From assembly GCF_001183545.1 (NCBI RefSeq), contig NZ_KQ236688.1, forward strand, positions 401,149 to 465,148: a stretch of 64,000 bases of DNA, read 5' to 3'. Of the stretch, positions 58,191-64,000 are shown piece by piece. The DNA comes from Cellvibrio sp. pealriver (lineage in GTDB: Bacteria > Pseudomonadota > Gammaproteobacteria > Pseudomonadales > Cellvibrionaceae). A model generated the notes under the pieces. That model was not told where the DNA came from. It saw only the letters and a program-made list of their open reading frames with translations, and made no database searches. The position numbers and the translations under genes are program-made. Numbering within the stretch: position 1 is the first letter of the stretch; each line of letters opens with the position of its first letter.

Positions 58191-58940
58191 TTAAATTTCT
58201 TTTAATCCAAGAGCAATTGCGTTGAAATTAAAATAATTTTTCAACCAAGTTAGCTTCTGAACGATGGCCGTTTCAGAGGCTTTTCCAAGGTTTTGCATTA
58301 GCTCAGTTCTGCCATGTTCTAGGTTTATATGAGCATTAGGGTTGGATTGTCTCTCGTTCCAAGTTTGAATGAATTTTTTAACAGATGAATCAAATACATC
58401 TAAAAAGACTTGCCCGTCAAAATCAGTTTTTCGGGGGATGCTCATTTTAGAGTTGGATAGGTCTGAGTGAACGTTTTGAGCTAGTATTATGCGTGGATAA
58501 ATAGCAACTTTTTGTTCCAAGGAATATGCTTGCACCAGTCCTTTGCCAAAAACAATATTATCACTGTGTGTTAAGAGGTCTTTTGTTATTGCTCCTCTAG
58601 CGTAAAAACCATAGGTAAATAAAATTCGGTAAATAAGTGCGCTTATTGCAGTAACAGCCATAAGGCCTATTGAGTTGCAGTTGGTAGAAATTACTATGCA
58701 GTCAGAAAATGCTTGAATTCGTAAGTCTTCTCTTTTTTCACGATCTTTAACAGCATTGGGGTCGCTCCTTTCAGAGCGGACTATTTGTGTTAGCTCGCGA
58801 ATTGTGGATATGTTGGTCAGTGCGGTGACTATTTTTTCATATGAATCTGGTTCGTTTTTAATATTTAGAATTGATTTTTCAAATCCTAGTACATCGATAA
58901 ACGCAATATATCTTTCTTTGTAATTTTGGTTGTTATCCAT
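58191..58940 (-). CDS. Orphan protein resembling a divergent class III nucleotidyl cyclase
   Basis: A 249-residue soluble protein. It contains elements in the order seen in adenylate/guanylate cyclase catalytic domains. 'YIAFIDVLGFE' has Asp16 where the first metal Asp of 'FADIVGFT' lies. 'QAFSDCIVIST' has Asp80 where the second metal Asp lies. 'GFYARGAITKD' and 'NIVFGKGLVQAYSLE' recall the 'GxxxGxV' and 'vfGdaVNlAaRLE' segments. Proteins with this pattern are found as scattered accessory genes and are usually annotated as hypothetical. The gene is distinctly AT-rich and sits in a repeat-rich stretch, suggesting acquisition. Activity, and a link to cyclic-nucleotide defence such as Pycsar, are speculative. 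Confidence 0.7.
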   Translation of the reverse strand: MDNNQNYKERYIAFIDVLGFEKSILNIKNEPDSYEKIVTALTNISTIRELTQIVRSERSDPNAVKDREKREDLRIQAFSDCIVISTNCNSIGLMAVTAISALIYRILFTYGFYARGAITKDLLTHSDNIVFGKGLVQAYSLEQKVAIYPRIILAQNVHSDLSNSKMSIPRKTDFDGQVFLDVFDSSVKKFIQTWNERQSNPNAHINLEHGRTELMQNLGKASETAIVQKLTWLKNYFNFNAIALGLKEI

Positions 58941-58954
58941 AAAAACCTCTAGAA

Positions 58955-59000
58955 TTTATTGGGGCGGGTTGCAACGTGCGCAGCTAGCCCACCCAATAAA
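58955..59000. terminator. Long imperfect hairpin after metH
   Basis: TTTATTGGG and CCCAATAAA make perfect outer arms, with REP-like GC-rich inner sequence (GCGGGTTGC ... GCAGCTAGCCC). It lies just after the metH stop on the minus strand and may end that transcript. Confidence 0.6.
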
Positions 59001-59009
59001 ACTTCAAAC

Positions 59010-62000
59010 TTACTCCCCAGCCCCCGGCTCATAAGCCAACACAGGACTCAACCATCTTTCCACTTCCTGCACACTCACACCCTTACGCTCGGCCAAGCTT
59101 TCTACCTGATCTTTTTCAATTTTATCGGTATTGAAATACACCGATTCAGGATGTGAGAAGTACCAACCGGATACAGCTGCCGTTGGCAGCATCGCAAAAT
59201 GTTCGGTCAATGTAATCCCCGTATTTTTCTCGGCATCCAGCAATTTAAAGAGGGATGCTTTTTCGGTGTGATCCGGGCACGCGGGGTAGCCGGGGGCGGG
59301 GCGGATGCCTTTGTATTTTTCTTTGATGAGTTCTTCGTTATCCAAATTCTCATCGCGGTCGTAGCCCCAGAATTCTTTGCGCACGCGCAAATGCATATGC
59401 TCGGCAAAGGCTTCGGCTAAACGGTCGGCGAGTGCTTTGACCATAATGCTGTTGTAGTCATCGCCCGCGTTTTGATATTGCTTCGCTAATTCTTCTGCAC
59501 CTATACCGGTAGTGACCGCAAAGCCGCCGATATAATCCTGCTTACCGGATTCTTTTGGCGCGACAAAATCTGCAAGTGAGTGGTGCGGTTTGCTTTCGTT
59601 GCCCTGTTTTAAGTGTTGTTGGCGAATGTGGTGCAGAGTGGAAATGTGTTTGCCGTCTGCGTTAAACACCGCTATGTCATCCGCATTCACAGTGTTGGCT
59701 GGCCAGAAACCGATCACACCATTGGCTCTAATTAATTTTTCATCGATCAATTTGCGCAGCATTTTTTGCGCATCGTCCCATAGCGCGCGCGCTGCTTCGC
59801 CGACGATTTCATCATCGAGGATACGTGGGAATTTTCCGGCGAGATCCCAACTGATAAAAAATGGAGTCCAATCGATAAAATCCACCAGCGTATTTAAATC
59901 ATAATCTTCAAATACTTTTACGCCGGTAAACGCAGGCGTTGGCGGGGTGTAGTTTTCCCAATCCAGTTTTAGGCCTTTGGCGATGGCCTCAGGGTAAGTG
60001 CGCACAGTGCCGCGTGGTTTGCGGTTGGCGTTGCGTTCGCGAACCTCGATATATTCCTGCTTGAGATCTTCTACAAACTTGGGGCGCAACTCGTCAGAGA
60101 GCAGTGTGCTTGCCACACCAACTGCGCGCGAGGCATCGGCAACGTACACAACCTGGTTCAGTTTAAACACCGGGTCAATTTTTACTGCAGTGTGCGCTTT
60201 GGAGGTGGTTGCACCGCCAATCATCAATGGCTTGTTAATGCCACGGCGTTCCATTTCGCGCCCGACAAACACCATTTCATCCAGCGATGGCGTGATCAAA
60301 CCCGAGAGGCCGATAATGTCGCAGTTTTGTTCGATGGCGGTATCGATAATTTTGTCGCAGGGCACCATTACGCCAAGATCAACCACTTCAAAGTTATTAC
60401 ATTGCAGTACCACGCCGACAATATTTTTACCGATGTCATGCACATCGCCTTTTACGGTGGCCATGAGAATTTTGCCGTTCGGTTTTGAGGCTTCGGTTTT
60501 TTCTGCTTCAATAAACGGCTGCAAATAAGCAACGGACTGTTTCATTACGCGCGCAGATTTCACTACTTGCGGCAAAAACATTTTGCCTGCGCCGAATAAA
60601 TCACCTACCACGTTCATGCCATCCATGAGCGGGCCTTCAATCACATCGAGTGGGCGAGGGTAGTGTTTGCGCGCTTCTTCGGTGTCTTCCACAATGTGCG
60701 TGGAAATCCCTTTTACCAGTGCATGTTCAATGCGTTTTGCAATGGGCAGTGAACGCCATTCGGCATCTTCTTTTACTTCGCCGCCGCTGCCATCACCGCG
60801 ATATTTTTCGGCGATGTCCAGCAGTGCTTCGGTGCCGCCTGCGTGACGGTTGAGAATCACGTCTTCCACTTTGTCTTTTAATTCTTGCGGTAAATCGTCA
60901 TACACCGCCAACTGGCTGGCATTCACGATGCCCATGTTCATGCCCGCTTTAATCGCGTGATACAAAAATACCGAGTGGATGGCTTCACGCACCGGATTGT
61001 TGCCGCGGAACGAGAAAGATACGTTAGACACACCACCGCTCACACCTGCGTGCGGCAGGTTTTGGCGAATCCAGCGCGTGGCTTCAATAAAATCCACCGC
61101 GTAGTTGTTGTGCTCTTCAATACCGGTTGCGACTGCAAAAATATTCGGGTCGAAAATAATATCTTCCGGTGGAAAATTGAGTTTATCCACCAGTGTGCGA
61201 TAAGAGCGCTCGCAAATTTCCTGTTTGCGTGCCATGGTGTCGGCTTGGCCGGTTTCATCAAATGCCATTACCACAACGGCAGCGCCGTAGCGCATACACA
61301 ATTTTGCTTTTTGCAAAAACTCTTCTTCGCCTTCTTTGAGCGAAATGGAGTTCACAATCGGTTTGCCTTGAATGCATTTCAAACCGGCTTCAATCACTTC
61401 CCATTTGGAAGAGTCCACCATAATGGGTACGCGTGCGATGTCTGGCTCACCCGCGATTAAATTCAAAAACCGCACCATGGCTTTTTCGGCATCGAGCATG
61501 CCTTCGTCCATGTTGATGTCGATCACCTGCGCACCATTTTCAACTTGCTCTAACGCAACTTCCAATGCAGTGGAATAATCTTCTTCCACAATCAAACGTT
61601 TAAAGCGCGCAGAACCGGTCACGTTGCAGCGCTCGCCTACGTTTACGAATAACGAATCTTTGGTGATGTTAAATGGTTCAAGGCCAGACAAGCGACAGGC
61701 AGGTTCGATAACGGGAATTTGGCGCGGTGGGTATTTTGCCATTACATCGGCCAGCGCTTTAATGTGCGCCGGTGTAGTACCGCAGCAGCCGCCGATAATA
61801 TTTAAAAATCCGCTCGCGGCAAATTCTTCAACAATCGCTACCATTTCTTGCGCGGTTTGGTCGTATTCACCAAATTCATTGGGCAAACCGGCGTTGGGGT
61901 GCGCGCTTACAAAACAGTTGGCCACGCGCGACATTTCTTGCACGTACTGGCGCAATTCTTTTGCACCCAGTGCGCAGTTCAAACCCATGCTCAGTGGGCG

Positions 62001-62732
62001 TGCGTGCGCAAGTGAATTGTAAAAAGCTTCTGTGGTTTGGCCGGAGAGTGTGCGGCCTGAGGCATCGGTAATGGTGCCGGAAATCATAATCGGCAATTCA
62101 AAACCGGCATCATCAAAATATTTTTGCACCGCAAATACTGCGGCTTTGGCGTTGAGTGTATCGAAAATAGTTTCGATCAAAATAATATCGGCACCGCCTT
62201 TCACCAGCGCATCTGTCGCTTCAACGTAATTTTCTACTAATTGATCAAAGGTCACATTGCGCGCGCCCGGATCATTTACATCGGGCGAAATAGAACAGGT
62301 GCGGCTGGTCGGCCCGAGCACACCGGCAACAAAGCGCGGTTTTGCAGGGTTGGCTGCGGTGAATTCATCGCAGAGTTCGCGCGCGAGTTTGGCGGCAGCG
62401 AAATTCAATTCCGGCACCAGATCTTCCATGTCGTAATCGGCCATGGAAATTCGCGTGGAGTTAAACGTATTGGTTTCAAGGATGTCTGCACCGGCTTCCA
62501 GATAGGCGCGTTGGATCTCGCGGATCACGTCCGGTTTGGTGATGCTGAGCAGGTCGTTATTGCCCGCGATATCCATGTGGTAATCCGCAAAGCGCGCACC
62601 GCGATAATCGGCCTCTTTGAGCTTGTAGCTCTGGATCATGGTGCCCATACCGCCATCGAGAATTAGGATGCGCTCTTTTATGGCTTGGTGGAGTGAGTCA
62701 ATACGGGCTTGCAGGGCGGCGGGTGCAGTCAT
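59010..62732 (-). CDS. metH: Cobalamin-dependent methionine synthase MetH
   Basis: Transfers methyl from 5-methyltetrahydrofolate to homocysteine through methylcobalamin. All modules are present in 1240 residues (E. coli 1227). The homocysteine domain (about 15-335) has zinc Cys in '[12 protein letters not shown]' and '[13 protein letters not shown]'. The folate domain is at about 360-625, the cap at about 655-745, and the B12 domain at about 755-900 has the lower-ligand His in 'DVHDIGKNI'. The SAM-binding reactivation domain (about 920-1235) carries '[12 protein letters not shown]'. No cobalamin riboswitch signature was found in the 190 bases upstream. It is monocistronic as far as can be seen. 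Confidence 0.98.
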   Translation of the reverse strand: MTAPAALQARIDSLHQAIKERILILDGGMGTMIQSYKLKEADYRGARFADYHMDIAGNNDLLSITKPDVIREIQRAYLEAGADILETNTFNSTRISMADYDMEDLVPELNFAAAKLARELCDEFTAANPAKPRFVAGVLGPTSRTCSISPDVNDPGARNVTFDQLVENYVEATDALVKGGADIILIETIFDTLNAKAAVFAVQKYFDDAGFELPIMISGTITDASGRTLSGQTTEAFYNSLAHARPLSMGLNCALGAKELRQYVQEMSRVANCFVSAHPNAGLPNEFGEYDQTAQEMVAIVEEFAASGFLNIIGGCCGTTPAHIKALADVMAKYPPRQIPVIEPACRLSGLEPFNITKDSLFVNVGERCNVTGSARFKRLIVEEDYSTALEVALEQVENGAQVIDINMDEGMLDAEKAMVRFLNLIAGEPDIARVPIMVDSSKWEVIEAGLKCIQGKPIVNSISLKEGEEEFLQKAKLCMRYGAAVVVMAFDETGQADTMARKQEICERSYRTLVDKLNFPPEDIIFDPNIFAVATGIEEHNNYAVDFIEATRWIRQNLPHAGVSGGVSNVSFSFRGNNPVREAIHSVFLYHAIKAGMNMGIVNASQLAVYDDLPQELKDKVEDVILNRHAGGTEALLDIAEKYRGDGSGGEVKEDAEWRSLPIAKRIEHALVKGISTHIVEDTEEARKHYPRPLDVIEGPLMDGMNVVGDLFGAGKMFLPQVVKSARVMKQSVAYLQPFIEAEKTEASKPNGKILMATVKGDVHDIGKNIVGVVLQCNNFEVVDLGVMVPCDKIIDTAIEQNCDIIGLSGLITPSLDEMVFVGREMERRGINKPLMIGGATTSKAHTAVKIDPVFKLNQVVYVADASRAVGVASTLLSDELRPKFVEDLKQEYIEVRERNANRKPRGTVRTYPEAIAKGLKLDWENYTPPTPAFTGVKVFEDYDLNTLVDFIDWTPFFISWDLAGKFPRILDDEIVGEAARALWDDAQKMLRKLIDEKLIRANGVIGFWPANTVNADDIAVFNADGKHISTLHHIRQQHLKQGNESKPHHSLADFVAPKESGKQDYIGGFAVTTGIGAEELAKQYQNAGDDYNSIMVKALADRLAEAFAEHMHLRVRKEFWGYDRDENLDNEELIKEKYKGIRPAPGYPACPDHTEKASLFKLLDAEKNTGITLTEHFAMLPTAAVSGWYFSHPESVYFNTDKIEKDQVESLAERKGVSVQEVERWLSPVLAYEPGAGE

Positions 62733-62873
62733 GGAAAACCTATCAGTGGAAATCTTGAGGGTGAAAATGAATGGCTATGCGATGCCAAAAATGGCGTGAA
62801 TTCTAGCAGAAAAGCCTATCTGGAGGGCGCGTTATCGCCGTGCTGGGGTGATGCGTCTGAATAGTGGGCAATA

Positions 62874-62898
62874 AAAAGGGGATCTACTGATCCCCCTT
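62874..62898 (-). terminator. Terminator of the DUF4399 gene
   Basis: On the minus strand AAAGGGGGATC, loop AGTA, GATCCCCTTT with one bulged base, followed by a T tract. It lies 26 bases after the stop codon. Confidence 0.85.
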
Positions 62899-62923
62899 TC
62901 CTGGTTGACGCTTGAGCGGTGGC

Positions 62924-63352
62924 TTACTGCTTTTCGGCTTCTTTAACGGTGATGGTAATCGTCTCTGAATACACCGGAGTGCTATGTGGACGGTGAAGGT
63001 GATCGCCCACTAACAGCTGCAATGTGTGTTTGCCCGGTGCCAGCTCCAGAGTGGTTTCGGTCTGGCCTTTACCAAAGTGCACATGCTGGGCATCGGCCGG
63101 AATAGGCAAACTCAGGTTGGCGGGCAGGGCGGTATCAATCAGCAAGTGATGATGGCCGCCATTAGGGTTTTCGGTGCCTGCAGGGGTGACTTCCATATTC
63201 TCCAGCCCGAACTTAACGGTCACCGGGCTGGTAACTGTGGCATTGTTGGCTGGTTCGATAATAAAGGCGCGTGGTGCTGCCTTGTCGTGATCATGAGCAA
63301 ATGCCAATGAGCTGGTGATGGTGAGGGCTGCCAGTAGTAATGATGCTCTCAT
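62924..63352 (-). CDS. Exported DUF4399 protein
   Basis: A 142-residue protein with a signal peptide (MRASLLLAALTITSSLAFA), then 'HDHDKAAPRAFIIEPANNATVTSPV' (in parts), a conserved 'NPNGGHHHLLID' and 'GKHTLQLLVGDHLHRPHSTPVYS'. This matches the DUF4399 family, which has an Ig-like fold and conserved His that could hold a metal. The role is unknown. It forms a single-gene unit with its own terminator, and is divergent from nfuA. Confidence 0.9.
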   Translation of the reverse strand: MRASLLLAALTITSSLAFAHDHDKAAPRAFIIEPANNATVTSPVTVKFGLENMEVTPAGTENPNGGHHHLLIDTALPANLSLPIPADAQHVHFGKGQTETTLELAPGKHTLQLLVGDHLHRPHSTPVYSETITITVKEAEKQ

Positions 63353-63513
63353 GTTTTACGTCTCCTTTTTAATAGTGCTTTGATGTAGTGGGTATAGCTA
63401 CAGGTCTTACAAGCTATCAAATTGATTGTAAATTACTGATGCCATGGAACCCAGCTCTACAGTAGAATACCTGAGTGTTTTAATCAGGTATTGGGATCAA
63501 TAGAAAGGTCATT

Positions 63514-64000
63514 ATGGTTAACGTCGATATTACTGAGTCCGCCCAGACATATTTGAAAGAGCTGCTCGACAAGCAAAAAGACAATGAGGGGATCGGCATT
63601 CGTATGTTCGTCGCCAACCCCGGTACTCCAAACGCAGAGACTTGCATTGCCTATTGTCGCCCTGGCGAACAAAAAGAAGGTGATGTGGTTGTCCCGCTCA
63701 ATGGTTTCAACGCCTATTTTGAAGAGCGCAGCCTGCCGTTTTTGGAAGATGCCAAAGTAGATTATTCGCCCGACCGCATGGGTGGCCAGCTCACCATTCG
63801 CGCTCCTAACTCCAAGATGCCACGTGTTACCGACGACAGCCCACTGGAAGACCGCATCAATTACGTCCTGTATAACGACGTAAATCCAAGCCTTGCCTCC
63901 CATGGCGGAAATGTGAGCTTGGTGGAAGTGACTGAGGATATGATCGCCGTACTCAAGTTTGGCGGCGGTTGCCAGGGTTGCGGTTCAGTCGCCATCACCC
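63514..64000 (+). CDS. nfuA: Fe-S biogenesis protein NfuA, 3' end beyond the window
   Basis: Carrier protein that delivers 4Fe-4S clusters to target enzymes. The ATG at 63514 opens '[18 protein letters not shown]', an A-type N-terminal domain. The C-terminal Nfu domain begins near residue 110 ('[21 protein letters not shown]'), and the cluster Cys of the C-x-x-C motif are visible in '[13 protein letters not shown]' before the window ends after codon 162. E. coli NfuA has 191 residues, so about 30 codons are missing. Confidence 0.95.
   Translation, partial: MVNVDITESAQTYLKELLDKQKDNEGIGIRMFVANPGTPNAETCIAYCRPGEQKEGDVVVPLNGFNAYFEERSLPFLEDAKVDYSPDRMGGQLTIRAPNSKMPRVTDDSPLEDRINYVLYNDVNPSLASHGGNVSLVEVTEDMIAVLKFGGGCQGCGSVAIT

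Noticed and set aside
62733..62923. Cobalamin riboswitch upstream of metH
   Set aside because: The region lacks the conserved GCCACTG-type box and the needed length of structured leader.
63484..63903. 139-codon minus-strand frame at the window's right end
   Set aside because: It is antisense to nfuA, which is clearly recognisable on the plus strand.

Overview
The window looks like the chromosome of a Cellvibrio-like gammaproteobacterium (Cellvibrionaceae). The reasons are the family-typical set of housekeeping genes (ftsK, lolA, rarA, crcB, serS, fabV, metH, nfuA), very large cadherin/Ig-repeat surface proteins, a GlyGly-CTERM sorting tail, and a GH16-like lipoprotein. The species is inferred; nothing in the window names it. 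No rRNA, tRNA, CRISPR array, prophage or complete insertion sequence was seen.

Layout. 1-6.4 kb: the 3' part of a giant repeat surface protein, then a PAS-GGDEF diguanylate cyclase. 6.5-18.3 kb: the conserved ftsK-lolA-rarA-crcB-serS block, split between lolA and rarA by two opposite-strand genes (a 1552-residue GlyGly-CTERM protein translationally coupled to a small outer-membrane protein). 18.3-25.7 kb: an unknown gene, a Phd/YoeB toxin-antitoxin pair with its operator, cysG, an alx/TerC gene under a yybP-ykoY (Mn2+) riboswitch, a YdeP-type molybdopterin oxidoreductase and a lipoprotein. 25.7-34.9 kb: small metabolic and envelope genes (aldo-keto reductase, MAPEG protein, fabV, lepB, a PlsC-type acyltransferase, DUF481 protein, lpxL, CvpA-DUF4124). 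35.1-37.9 kb: serC-serA behind a promoter, a serine-rich 11-codon leader and an intrinsic terminator. 37.9-45.2 kb: a NIF3-like protein, a Nudix hydrolase, then a tight five-gene lipid/membrane run (acyl-CoA dehydrogenase, FadD, SPFH protein, NfeD, patatin). 45.3-50.9 kb: siroheme nitrite/sulfite reductase with DUF934, rluA, GH16-like lipoprotein and a membrane GGDEF protein. 50.9-54.7 kb: a DesK/DesR-type two-component pair upstream of yjcH-actP. 54.8-59.0 kb: YjdF, hypothetical genes, and a small accessory island with REP-like repeats, a decayed antitoxin, a small membrane protein and an AT-rich orphan gene resembling a divergent class III nucleotidyl cyclase. 59.0-64.0 kb: metH, a DUF4399 protein and the start of nfuA.

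The most distinctive regions are the serC leader (possible serine attenuation), the riboswitch with mutually exclusive pairing upstream of alx, the giant-protein insertion in the lolA-rarA junction, and the 57.3-59.0 kb island with the cyclase-like gene. All family assignments come from reading motifs and gene order; no database search was run.
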